A DNA stretch of 64,000 nucleotides, taken from Bacteroidota bacterium. Its GTDB lineage: Bacteria > Bacteroidota > Bacteroidia > Bacteroidales > Lentimicrobiaceae. The position numbers and the translations under genes were made by a program. The notes under the pieces were generated by a model. It was not told where the DNA came from. It worked only from the letters and a program-made list of their open reading frames with translations, and did not search any database. This document shows, one piece after another, positions 8,898 to 18,146 of this stretch. The stretch's first letter is position 1; the number at the start of each line of letters is the position of its first letter. The DNA lies in NCBI GenBank assembly GCA_009773455.1, contig WSXU01000001.1:312073-376072 (forward strand), in the 5' to 3' direction.

Positions 8898-9473
8898 ATG
8901 ATACATTTTTCCGATCGGGCTATCGTCGAAGGGCTTAAGCTAAATAGTGATTTCATCATCAAGCACGTTTATCAGGAATTTTTTCCAACCATCAGATACC
9001 TGATCAAGAAGAATACCGGCAATGATGAAGATGCCGAAGACATTTTCCAGGAATCGCTGATTGTTATTCTTAAAAATGTCCAGAAAGATGATTTTTATCT
9101 GACCTGCTCCTTCCTCACTTACCTCTATTCTATCAGCCGCAATCTCTGGATGCAGCGGTTAAAGGTCAAAAGAAAAGGTGTAACCAGTTTCGATCTGATT
9201 GAGAAATTCTTCAACATACCCGAATCGGCTACAAGAGAAGCCGCTGAAAATGAGCAGACAAAGTATCGCATCTATCGGGAGCATTTCAACGCGATGGAAA
9301 AAGACTGCCAGCGTATACTTCTCCTCTCCCTTCAGAAATTCTCTTCCAAAGAAATAGCCGACACTATGGGCTATGGGTCTGAAAATTATGCCAAAACCAA
9401 GAAGTACAATTGCAAAGAGCGGTTAAAAAAGGCAATCATGAGCGACCCCAGGATGCGGGACTTCATCGAATAA
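8898..9473 (+). CDS. ECF-type RNA polymerase sigma factor
   Basis: A 191-residue sigma-70 family protein of extracytoplasmic-function size. Region 2 shows DAEDIFQESLIVILKN and SFLTYLYSISRNLWMQRL. Region 4 shows KEIADTMGYGSENYAKTKKY followed by CKERL. There is no anti-sigma factor gene next to it. The next gene starts 36 bp downstream and encodes the urea-channel/M23 fusion, so sigma, channel, YaiO-like and TPR genes look like one operon. The sigma factor probably controls its own operon, though no matching promoter pair was found. In Bacteroidota such factors without an adjacent anti-sigma are common. Confidence 0.9.
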   Translation: MIHFSDRAIVEGLKLNSDFIIKHVYQEFFPTIRYLIKKNTGNDEDAEDIFQESLIVILKNVQKDDFYLTCSFLTYLYSISRNLWMQRLKVKRKGVTSFDLIEKFFNIPESATREAAENEQTKYRIYREHFNAMEKDCQRILLLSLQKFSSKEIADTMGYGSENYAKTKKYNCKERLKKAIMSDPRMRDFIE

Positions 9474-9509
9474 TTACAACATCTGATTTTTTTCCTGAAC
9501 CAACCTGTC

Positions 9510-11702
9510 ATGCTTAAATCGGAAAAGCTGCTAAACGAAATATTTACCAGTTCCCTGAACAGCTATTCGATGGTTTTCTTCTCGAAAAACCATCTGCTGG
9601 CTGTAATTCTGATTCTGGTTTCGTTTTTTGACATTTATTCGGGACTGGCCGGGTTACTGTCTGTATTGTCAGCCAATCTGATGGCCCGGTTCCTGGGCCT
9701 TAACCACTATAACATAGCCAGCGGCTTTTATGGTTTTAATGCCCTGCTGGTTGGTCTGGGTCTGGGCATCGCCATTCAGCCGTCGCTGCACTTTTTTGCC
9801 ATTTTATTGTTTGTTGCCATTACCACGCTGTTTTTATCCATTGCATTTGAAGGGATTATGGGCAAATACGGGCTCCCATACCTCACCATTCCCTTTCTCC
9901 TGTCCATCTGGCTGGCTGAACTTGCCATCAGAAGTTATACGAAACTCCAACCAAGTGAAGCCGGTATATATACCATGAATACCATGTATGCCCGCGGCGG
10001 GGATACAATCCTGCAGATCTACAACTGGTTCGGCGATGTTGGCTGGCCTCTGGCAATAAAGACATATTTCAAGTCACTTGGCGCCATCTTTTTCCAGTAC
10101 CACTTACTTGCCGGCCTGCTGATTGCTGCCGGTCTGCTGATTTATTCAAGGATTGCCTTCCTGCTTTCATTGCTTGGTTTTGGTGCTGCCTGGCTGTTCT
10201 ATCTCCTGATTGGTGCCAATATGCATGAACTTGATTATGGTTTTATCGGATTTAACCACATTCTCACAGCAATTGCACTGGGTGGGTTTTTTATGATAGC
10301 CTCAAAGTGGTCAATGCTTTGGGTGCTGGTGCTCACCCCGATTGTCTCTGTTGTTATCACCGGGACGTCGGCTTTACTCTTACCCTATCAGCTTACCGTT
10401 TATTCTTTACCCTTTAATGCCGTAGTGCTGGTATTCCTTTATGCCATGAAATTCAGGGAACGCATGCTGCTTAAACCCGAAACGGTTGTTGTCCAGCATT
10501 TTTCACCTGAAGAGAATCTCTATTCGGGTATGAATGCCCGTGAGAGATTCAGAAATCAGCTATACATGCAATTCGGCCTTCCTTTCTATGGTGTCTGGCA
10601 GGTCAGTCAGGGCCACAACGGAGAACACACACACCGCGATGACTGGAAAGAAGCCTGGGACTTCGTGGTTTGTGACGAAAATAATTCTGAATTCAGCGGA
10701 GATGGCTCCAAAACAGAGGACTATTTCTGTTTTGGCAAACCTGTGCTGGCTCCGGCCGATGGCTGGATTGAAGAGGTGGTTGATATGATTGAGGATAATG
10801 AGCCGGGAGATTACAATCTCGATCAGAACTGGGGAAATACAATCATCATTAAACACGCGGAAGGCCTGTATACAAAACTGTGCCACCTGAAAAAACAAAG
10901 CGTCCTATTCCCAAGGGGAACCTTTGTATATAAAGGTCAGATCATTGCCTTATGCGGGAATTCAGGCCGGTCACCTTTCCCTCACCTGCACTTCCAGTTT
11001 CAGTCAACGCCGTTTATCGGCTCGCGTACTTTGAATTACCCCTTCGCACAATACATCATCAGCAACATCAATTATTCTCTCCGCTTGATCGGTATTCCCG
11101 AGGAAAGACAACTTGTTCAGAACATTGAACCAGACCCGGCCCTGACAGAAGCTTTTAATTTCGTACCCGGGGAAGTTATCACCTATACCATCGATGACTC
11201 TGATGAAATAAAAGGCTCGTGGAGCATCCAGACCGATATGCTGAACAACCGTTACCTTGAATGCAGAACAACCGGAGCAAAAGCCTATTTCAGGTATGAA
11301 GGCAGGCTTTTCTACTTCACTCATTTTAAAGGTTCCAAAAAAAGCCTCCTCTTCAACTTTTATATGGCAGCCTATAAAGTACCGCTGGGATTTTATAAAG
11401 ATATGCCCGTTGAAGATGTTTTTCCACCTACTATATTGAAAACAGGTTTACTCAGGTTGCTACAGGATGTTGTTTCACCTTTTGTTTTATTCCTGAAACC
11501 GACATACAAACTGACCTACCGTGATCGTGATTTACTGATTTCCGGCAGCAGGATCAATCTTCAATCGGCTTGCAAACTGAGGGTAGCTGGCAATGAAATT
11601 GCCAACTGGTCGTTTAATCTCGGTATATCAGACAATAAGCTGCAATCGCTGGATATAAAAACAGGCAATACCCGGCACAAGGCCATCTTTAAATACCGCT
11701 GA
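9510..11702 (+). CDS. Urea-transporter-like channel fused to M23 metallopeptidase
   Basis: A 730-residue two-domain membrane protein. Residues about 20-320 contain at least nine hydrophobic segments and two mirrored motifs, GFYGFNALLVGLGLG and GFIGFNHILTAIALGG, as expected for the internally duplicated urea transporter (UT) fold. Residues about 355-500 are a lysostaphin-type M23 endopeptidase: EHTHRDDW...AWDF, KPVLAPADGWIEEV, GQIIALCGNSG, and the zinc motif HLHFQF. The last 200 residues are beta-rich and not recognised. M23 enzymes cut peptidoglycan cross-links, so this half should face the periplasm. Seven bases separate it from the YaiO-like gene. The transported solute is unknown; UT relatives pass urea and similar small amides. 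Confidence 0.85.
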   Translation: MLKSEKLLNEIFTSSLNSYSMVFFSKNHLLAVILILVSFFDIYSGLAGLLSVLSANLMARFLGLNHYNIASGFYGFNALLVGLGLGIAIQPSLHFFAILLFVAITTLFLSIAFEGIMGKYGLPYLTIPFLLSIWLAELAIRSYTKLQPSEAGIYTMNTMYARGGDTILQIYNWFGDVGWPLAIKTYFKSLGAIFFQYHLLAGLLIAAGLLIYSRIAFLLSLLGFGAAWLFYLLIGANMHELDYGFIGFNHILTAIALGGFFMIASKWSMLWVLVLTPIVSVVITGTSALLLPYQLTVYSLPFNAVVLVFLYAMKFRERMLLKPETVVVQHFSPEENLYSGMNARERFRNQLYMQFGLPFYGVWQVSQGHNGEHTHRDDWKEAWDFVVCDENNSEFSGDGSKTEDYFCFGKPVLAPADGWIEEVVDMIEDNEPGDYNLDQNWGNTIIIKHAEGLYTKLCHLKKQSVLFPRGTFVYKGQIIALCGNSGRSPFPHLHFQFQSTPFIGSRTLNYPFAQYIISNINYSLRLIGIPEERQLVQNIEPDPALTEAFNFVPGEVITYTIDDSDEIKGSWSIQTDMLNNRYLECRTTGAKAYFRYEGRLFYFTHFKGSKKSLLFNFYMAAYKVPLGFYKDMPVEDVFPPTILKTGLLRLLQDVVSPFVLFLKPTYKLTYRDRDLLISGSRINLQSACKLRVAGNEIANWSFNLGISDNKLQSLDIKTGNTRHKAIFKYR

Positions 11703-11709
11703 TCTGATT

Positions 11710-13056
11710 ATGAAAAAGCTATGGGCCCTGTGCATACAATTTAATCTGCTGCTTTTGGTGATGGTATCGTTTGAAGCATCCGCGGGTGAATTGAATTACG
11801 AGACCCTCACATTACGCCTATACAACGAACAGAAGTGGGACAGCCTGATTTTGGTTGGTGAAGAGGCCATCGGTAAAGGATTTGACTATTATTATATGCG
11901 GGTGAGGGTTGGCACTGCTGCATTCGAAAAACAACGTTATATAAAGGCCATACGGCATCTTGAAAAGGCCATTCAGTTCAATAGTTTTGATCCTTATCCT
12001 TACCGGTTGCTATATAAGGCTTATCAATACAGCAGCAGGAATAATGAAGCCCGGCTATTGCTGAAGAAGATGCCTGCGGGATCAGGAATAACCGACCACC
12101 GGCCATTGCTGTACATTGAAGCGGGACCAGCGTTCACCAATCATGTAGCGGCATATAACGAAAATAAACAAACAGACCCGGGAACCTATTCAGAGGTATA
12201 CCTGAACCGTAATTCACAGTATTTCCTGGCCGGAATTGCCCAGCCCATCGGCCGCCGATACCAGGTTCAGGCTGCTGCGGCCCGGCTCAATTTCAATAAA
12301 CGAAGAATTGTTAACATCAATTATTATGATCCGAACACCGGAACTCTTTATCCCATTGACTCCCTCTTGGGAGATTACAACGTTTCGGAATGGGAATTTT
12401 ATCTTTCACCAACGGTAATCCTGAATAAGCATTTCAGCATCAGCCCTGCCTTCAGACTGGTTAACGTAACCCTGGAAAACCCACTGGTAAGTGAGGATTC
12501 TATAGTAAGCCGGCTGATCGGCCCTGCCGGAAAAATGGATTACAACGATTACGCCGGAGGCGGAGAGGTAAGTTACCAAAACGCCTATGGTTCACTGTCG
12601 GCAGGTGTATGGTGGATTCATGTCGATAAATTGGATTTTACCCAGATTTCAGGAACACTTTTTTTAACACCGTTTGGTAACCTGAATCTCTATTCTTCAA
12701 GCACCCTGAGCCAGAAAACCGGTGAGTCGGAAAGCACATACACATTTAACCAGATGATCGGCGGGAGGGTATTCCGTAAATTGTGGGCAGAGGTATTTTA
12801 TACCTGGGGCGACTTGTCGGAAAGTACTGAACAAAATGCCCAGGTAATCTACAATGCCTTTGACGTCACAACAAGCCGCACGGGTTCAAAGTTAATACTC
12901 AACATCAGTGATTATCTGAAATTCAGCATAAGATACCAGGTTTTTTTCAGGGAAGGAACCGAACTCTTTTACCCGGCAGAGGGCCCGCCTGCTATTTTTA
13001 CCTACAATTACATCAATCAAAGCATCACAGGAGGAATCACATGGAAATTACAATGA
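11710..13056 (+). CDS. YaiO-like outer membrane beta-barrel protein with TPR N-domain
   Basis: A 448-residue exported protein. The signal peptide is roughly residues 1-25 (LLLLVMVSFEASAG). Residues 30-125 form TPR-like helices (YIKAIRHLEKAIQFNSFDPY). From about 140 on the sequence alternates in short amphipathic strands rich in Y, N, S and T and ends in an aromatic strand (SITGGITWKLQ), as in outer membrane barrels of the YaiO family. It sits 7 bp after the channel/M23 gene, and its stop overlaps the next start by 4 bp (ATGA). The barrel call comes from pattern, not from a strong motif. The function is unknown; a structural or export role in the envelope fits the operon. Confidence 0.72.
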   Translation: MKKLWALCIQFNLLLLVMVSFEASAGELNYETLTLRLYNEQKWDSLILVGEEAIGKGFDYYYMRVRVGTAAFEKQRYIKAIRHLEKAIQFNSFDPYPYRLLYKAYQYSSRNNEARLLLKKMPAGSGITDHRPLLYIEAGPAFTNHVAAYNENKQTDPGTYSEVYLNRNSQYFLAGIAQPIGRRYQVQAAAARLNFNKRRIVNINYYDPNTGTLYPIDSLLGDYNVSEWEFYLSPTVILNKHFSISPAFRLVNVTLENPLVSEDSIVSRLIGPAGKMDYNDYAGGGEVSYQNAYGSLSAGVWWIHVDKLDFTQISGTLFLTPFGNLNLYSSSTLSQKTGESESTYTFNQMIGGRVFRKLWAEVFYTWGDLSESTEQNAQVIYNAFDVTTSRTGSKLILNISDYLKFSIRYQVFFREGTELFYPAEGPPAIFTYNYINQSITGGITWKLQ

Positions 13057-13670
13057 AAAAAACCAAATCAGCACTGGCAGTGTTGCTGATTATCATAAGT
13101 CAAAGCCTCTACGCCCAGGATAAATCATCGCTTTCAGATATATTCAGCGCATCCTACACTTATGAAACCAGCGGAGAATATACGAAAGCTGCTGAAGTTA
13201 TTAAAAAGGTTTATGATGAATCATCCTACGAGATTAACCTCCGCCTGGGCTGGCTTACCTACAAGGCAGGCTTGTTCTCTGAATCCACCGCCTATTATAA
13301 CAAGGCCATTGATCTGCTTCCCCTTTCCATCGAAGCTCGGCTGGGATATGTAATGCCTGCCTCCTCTGCAGGAAACTGGGACCAGGTGGTAACCAGGTAC
13401 AATGAGGTCCTGAAACTTGATCCGAACCATTACACTGTCAATTACAGGATGGGTCTGATATACTACGGGCGGAAAGACTACCAGGCAGCTTTCAGGTATT
13501 TTGAAAAAATTGCCAACCTTTATCCGTTTGATTACGATGCCCTGCTGATGCTGGGCTGGACGGAATACCAGATGGGGAAACTGAGAGAAGCCAAGGTATT
13601 GTTTCAAAAAGCCCTGCTGAACAGGCCGGGCGATAGTTCTGCTCTTGAAGGAATAAGCCTGATCAAGTAG
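13053..13670 (+). CDS. Periplasmic TPR-repeat protein
   Basis: A 205-residue protein with a signal peptide (MKKTKSALAVLLIIISQSLY, cut after AQ). It has four to five TPR units (ASYTYETSGEYTKAAEVIKK, LDPNHYTVNYRMGLIYYGRK, PFDYDALLMLGWTEYQMGK). The ATG at 13053 overlaps the previous stop as ATGA and puts the signal peptide at the very N-terminus; an ATG four codons earlier is less likely. It is the last gene of the sigma/channel/YaiO operon. TPR proteins usually bind other proteins, so a scaffold for the envelope complex is plausible but inferred. Confidence 0.88.
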   Translation: MKKTKSALAVLLIIISQSLYAQDKSSLSDIFSASYTYETSGEYTKAAEVIKKVYDESSYEINLRLGWLTYKAGLFSESTAYYNKAIDLLPLSIEARLGYVMPASSAGNWDQVVTRYNEVLKLDPNHYTVNYRMGLIYYGRKDYQAAFRYFEKIANLYPFDYDALLMLGWTEYQMGKLREAKVLFQKALLNRPGDSSALEGISLIK

Positions 13671-13769
13671 TTTACAGGCATTTTAAGTTCTTCATCAATA
13701 TTTTAGCTGTTGAATTAACAGTTTATATTGAAAAATCTGTTAGCTTTAAGGTCATTATATCCACCCTTT

Positions 13770-13798
13770 CACTATTTCCTTTCTGGTAACAAATAGTG
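13770..13798 (+). promoter_or_regulatory. Hairpin directly before the start codon of the metal efflux operon
   Basis: CACTATTT (13770-13777) and AAATAGTG (13791-13798) are perfect 8-bp arms around a 13-nt loop. The czcA-like ATG begins at 13800, one base after the second arm. In RNA this would fold over the ribosome landing site; in DNA it could be a dimeric repressor site. No metal regulator gene lies beside the operon. Confidence 0.4.
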
Positions 13799-13799
13799 T

Positions 13800-16700
13800 A
13801 TGTTAAACAGAATTATCCGGTTCAGTATAAGTAATAAACTGATCATTGTACTCTTTACTTTATCTGTTTCTGCCTTTGGTATTTATGCACTATTAAATAT
13901 ACCTGTCGGTGCTGTTCCTGACATCACAAACAATCAGGTACAAGTTATTACCACTTCCGGCAATCTTTCAACCCAGGATGTTGAACAGTTTATTACGTAC
14001 CCGGTTGAACTTGAGATGGCTAACCTACCTGGTGTTAAAGAGATCAGGTCGGTTTCAAAGTTTGGGCTTTCGGTAGTCACCATCGTTTTTGACGACAAAT
14101 TGGGCACGTACCTGCCCCGGCAACTCATTGCTGAAAAGATTAAGAATGCCTCGGCAAATATCCCCGAAGGATTTGGCACTCCGGAAATGGGACCAATTAC
14201 AACAGGACTTGGCGAAATATATCAGTATATACTCGATACAAAACCCGGTTATGAAACCCTTTACAGTCCGATGGAATTACGCACAATTCAGGATTGGGTT
14301 GTCAAACGGCAATTGTCTGGTATCTCCGGTGTAGTTGAAATTAATACCTGGGGCGGCTATCTGAAACAATATGAAGTGGCAGTAAATCCATCAACGCTTA
14401 ACGCTGCCGGAATCAGCATAGGTGATGTTTATGAAGCCATCTCCAAAAACAACAGTGTAGCAGGAGGTGCCTACATCGAAAAACAGCAGGAGGTCTATTT
14501 TGTCAGGGGTGAAGGTTTGATAAAATCGATCGGTGATATTGAAGCAATTGTTGTGAAAAACAAGAATGGCATACCTGTTTTGGTTGGGGATATTGCGAAA
14601 GTTCAATTCGGGCATGCCAACCGTTTTGGCGCCATCACCGGCAATGGCCAGGGAGAAAAGGTGTTGGGTCAGATTATGATGTTGAAAAATGCCAATTCAA
14701 ACATTGTAATCACTGAAGTTAAGGACAGGGTTGCCGAAATACAAAAAACCCTGCCAGAAGGTGTTTTTATCAATCCCGTGCTTGAACGCAGTGAGCTCAT
14801 TGCAAAAACAACTTTTACTGTATCAGAAAACCTGATCCTGGGTTGTCTGATTGTGATTTTTGTAGTTGTATTGCTACTGGGCAATATCCGGTCAGGGATG
14901 GTCATTGCATCCCTCATTCCGCTATCCCTGCTGTTTACCATTTCCTTGATGTATATCTTCGGTATTGATGCCAACCTGATGAGTCTGGGAGCCATTGACT
15001 TTGGGATTATTATTGACGGTGCCGTGATTATTGTTGAATTTATTGCTTTGCGCCTGACGGTTGCCAGTGATGAACTGGCCGCTACGGCAGGAGAAAACAG
15101 GCAACAACTGATCGATAAAGTAACTTTTGAAGGCGCATCCAAAATGATGAATTCAGCTATTTTCGGGCAGTTTATTATCCTTCTGGTTTTCATTCCAATC
15201 CTTTCATTAAGTGGTGTTGAAGGTAAAATGTTCAGGCCAATGGCGCTCTCGTTCAGTTTTGCCCTGGCAGGTGCTATACTTTTCTGCCTAACCTGGCTTC
15301 CCGTTGCAGCCTCCTTGTTTCTGAAACCTGAAAAAGAGGGAAAAAGAAACATATCAAAATGGATCATGAATGTTGCATACCGGAGTTACAGACCTGTTAT
15401 CGCATGGTCGTATGATCATAAATCAATCATCTTTGGCAGTGCATTGGCATCCCTGGTGCTGGTCGGGGTTTTGTATGCGCGAATGGGTGGCGAATTTGTT
15501 CCAACCCTGGATGAAGGCGACTTCGTAATACAGCCGGTACTGAAGACCGGGACATCGCTTTCCAGAACCATTGAACTTACCACTCAGATGGAAAAAATTC
15601 TGATTGAGAAATTCCCTGAAGTTGACCAGATTGTAAGTCGTATCGGAGCAGCAGAGGTACCTACTGATCCTATGTCGATGGAGGAAAGTGACATCATTAT
15701 TAAATTAAAACCAAAAAAGGAATGGGTATCAGCCGGTAGTAAAGATGAACTGGCCGATCAGTTCAAAGAGGCCCTCTCGGTTATTCCCGGAATTGAATAC
15801 GAATTCACCCAACCGATAGAAATGCGGTTCAACGAACTGATTACAGGTGTCAGAGCCGATGTGGCTATAAAGATTTTCGGAGATGATCTGAAAGTGCTAA
15901 ACGAAAAAGCTTATGAAGTAAAACGGCTTATTGAAAATGTGGATGGAGCTGCAGATGTAATTGTAGAAAAAACAGACGGACTGCCACAGATGAGTGTTAA
16001 GTATAAGCGCGGGAAACTGGCCCGTTATGGTTTGAATGCCGAAGATCTCAACAGTATAGTATCGGCCGGATTTGGTGGTGCGGTTGCGGGAACAGTTTTT
16101 GAAGGAGAGAAACGGTTCGACCTTGTACTTCGTATTCAGAAAGACCTGCGAAAAGGCATTGAGAATCTCGAAAACCTCAGGATTAACCTTTCTGACGGTC
16201 AGCTGGTCCCATTGAATGAACTTGCCGATATTACTTATACAACCGGCCCTGCAAAGATATCACGCGACAATACTCACCGTCGGGTAGTAGTTAGCATCAA
16301 CGTAAGAAACCGGGATATGGAATCAGTTGTTAAAGATATAGAAAGCATTCTGGATAAAAAACTAAAACTACCTCCCGGTTATTCTGTTGCCTATGGTGGG
16401 CAATTCGAAAATCTGCGCACCGCCACATCCAGACTTAAGATTGCTGTTCCGGTCGCATTACTCCTGATTTTTGTTTTCCTTCACTTTGCTTTTGGTTCAT
16501 TTAAAGAAGCTGCCATGGTATTCTCGGCCATTCCGCTGGCAACTGTTGGCGGAGTGCTCCTGCTCTGGATAAGGGGAATGCCATTTAGTATTTCGGCCGG
16601 GGTTGGCTTTATTGCCCTTTTTGGAATTGCTGTATTAAATGGAATTGTATTGATAGAACACCTGAAAGAATTAAAAGCAAATGGCATCATCGATATGCGT

Positions 16701-18140
16701 GAACGAATCATGACCGGCACTCTGCAGCGCCTGAGACCAGTCATTTTGACTGCAGCGTCTGCAGCGCTTGGATTTCTTCCGATGGCCTTATCCACATCAG
16801 CTGGTGCTGAAGTACAGCGACCATTGGCTACCGTCGTAATCGGAGGCCTGATAACATCAACAATGCTTACTATGCTCGCGCTACCTTTACTTTACGCTGT
16901 ATTTGATCAGTTCTCCGGAATACGCAGGTGGCCTTTCAGGTTAAAAAGAAACACCAGTGTATTATTACTGCTCATCTTTCCCGGCATCGGCACTTTTGCT
17001 CAGAATCTGGCCGTAAGTCCTGATAAGGCAGTGGCTATTGCTCTGCACAATAACCGTGAACTTAAAGCCGATAGTCTGCGGGCTGTTCAGTTTAAAACTG
17101 CTTTACCCGGAGCTGGTTCACTTGGAAAAACAAATATCTATTATGGCTACGACAAGAACAATGTCGCAGAAAACGGGAAACCACTCCACATCATCGGCGC
17201 AGAGCAATCTTTCGGTTTCCCTTCATTGCTGCTGGCACAACGCAAAACCGGAAAAGCTGAATTACGACTTGCCGAAGCCAGGTACAATCTTGCAAAGCTT
17301 CGGCTGAGCAAATTGGTCCTTCAGACCAGCTATCAACTGCTCTATCTGCAAAACAAGCAACAGCGGTATCAGTATCTCGATAGTATTTATTCCGGCTTTT
17401 CATATGCAGCCAGACAACGATACGAAAAAGGTGAAAGCAATTACCTTGAAATGCTCAACGCACAGTCGAAACATGAGCAACTCCGAATCCGGTTAAAACA
17501 GATAGAAATTGAAACAAATCAGGCTCTGTCGGCACTTCAGCAATTGTTACAATGCGATACCACTGTAACGCTCACTTTCACTAACCTTCCTCAATTGATT
17601 TTAACAGATAAATCATTGAGCCCAAACCCTATGGCAGAGTTATATGCCTCTTCCACACAGGTTCAGAAATCAAAACTCAGCGAAGAACGTAACACTCTTA
17701 TGCCTGATATCACCCTTTCAATATTCAACGGAACAAATACTTACGCGGGCTCAAAAAACTATATGGGTTATCAGGCTGGCTTTACATTACCACTCATCTA
17801 TAGTGGGCAGAGGTCAAAAATCAAAACAGCCAGAATAGGCTATGAACTGGCCCTTTCAGAGGAAGAGAGCTCCTCACGACAGCTTGCTGCCAGAAAAGCA
17901 TCCCTTCAATTCGAATTGGAAAAATACAGCACATCAGTAAACTACTTTAAACAAAGTGGGAGCAAACTCGCTTCCGAGATTTACCGGACAGCCCGGCATA
18001 GCTATCAACAAGGAGAAATCGACTTGTTTCAATTAATCATGAGTATTGAGACAGCCACAGAAACAGAACTGAATTATCTGGATAATCTTGCCGAGTACAA
18101 CCGTATTGTACTGGATATAAATTTTTTAATCATCAATTGA
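13800..18140 (+). CDS. CzcA-type heavy metal RND pump fused to TolC/CzcC-like domain
   Basis: A 1446-residue fusion. Residues 1-1040 are an HME-RND pump that exports divalent metal using the proton gradient. The TM4 signature DFGIIIDGAVIIVE matches the HME1 (Zn/Co/Cd, CzcA) pattern, apart from phenylalanine where the usual asparagine follows. At about 1045-1067 a hydrophobic stretch ending in a signal-peptidase-like GTFAQ leads into a TolC/CzcC-like outer membrane factor domain (1068-1446; KAVAIALHNNRELKADSL, RLSKLVLQTSYQLLYLQ). Such fusions are known in Bacteroidota. The leftover signal-peptide-like segment may act as a cleavage site or as an extra membrane helix. The adaptor gene follows 6 bp later. 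Confidence 0.92.
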   Translation: MLNRIIRFSISNKLIIVLFTLSVSAFGIYALLNIPVGAVPDITNNQVQVITTSGNLSTQDVEQFITYPVELEMANLPGVKEIRSVSKFGLSVVTIVFDDKLGTYLPRQLIAEKIKNASANIPEGFGTPEMGPITTGLGEIYQYILDTKPGYETLYSPMELRTIQDWVVKRQLSGISGVVEINTWGGYLKQYEVAVNPSTLNAAGISIGDVYEAISKNNSVAGGAYIEKQQEVYFVRGEGLIKSIGDIEAIVVKNKNGIPVLVGDIAKVQFGHANRFGAITGNGQGEKVLGQIMMLKNANSNIVITEVKDRVAEIQKTLPEGVFINPVLERSELIAKTTFTVSENLILGCLIVIFVVVLLLGNIRSGMVIASLIPLSLLFTISLMYIFGIDANLMSLGAIDFGIIIDGAVIIVEFIALRLTVASDELAATAGENRQQLIDKVTFEGASKMMNSAIFGQFIILLVFIPILSLSGVEGKMFRPMALSFSFALAGAILFCLTWLPVAASLFLKPEKEGKRNISKWIMNVAYRSYRPVIAWSYDHKSIIFGSALASLVLVGVLYARMGGEFVPTLDEGDFVIQPVLKTGTSLSRTIELTTQMEKILIEKFPEVDQIVSRIGAAEVPTDPMSMEESDIIIKLKPKKEWVSAGSKDELADQFKEALSVIPGIEYEFTQPIEMRFNELITGVRADVAIKIFGDDLKVLNEKAYEVKRLIENVDGAADVIVEKTDGLPQMSVKYKRGKLARYGLNAEDLNSIVSAGFGGAVAGTVFEGEKRFDLVLRIQKDLRKGIENLENLRINLSDGQLVPLNELADITYTTGPAKISRDNTHRRVVVSINVRNRDMESVVKDIESILDKKLKLPPGYSVAYGGQFENLRTATSRLKIAVPVALLLIFVFLHFAFGSFKEAAMVFSAIPLATVGGVLLLWIRGMPFSISAGVGFIALFGIAVLNGIVLIEHLKELKANGIIDMRERIMTGTLQRLRPVILTAASAALGFLPMALSTSAGAEVQRPLATVVIGGLITSTMLTMLALPLLYAVFDQFSGIRRWPFRLKRNTSVLLLLIFPGIGTFAQNLAVSPDKAVAIALHNNRELKADSLRAVQFKTALPGAGSLGKTNIYYGYDKNNVAENGKPLHIIGAEQSFGFPSLLLAQRKTGKAELRLAEARYNLAKLRLSKLVLQTSYQLLYLQNKQQRYQYLDSIYSGFSYAARQRYEKGESNYLEMLNAQSKHEQLRIRLKQIEIETNQALSALQQLLQCDTTVTLTFTNLPQLILTDKSLSPNPMAELYASSTQVQKSKLSEERNTLMPDITLSIFNGTNTYAGSKNYMGYQAGFTLPLIYSGQRSKIKTARIGYELALSEEESSSRQLAARKASLQFELEKYSTSVNYFKQSGSKLASEIYRTARHSYQQGEIDLFQLIMSIETATETELNYLDNLAEYNRIVLDINFLIIN

Positions 18141-18146
18141 TGAGCC

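Noticed and set aside
14669-15367. 232-codon open frame antisense to the CzcA-type pump
   Set aside because: Mirror of a membrane-helix coding region; rich in S/I/T with no domain. It is a by-product of codon use in the real gene.
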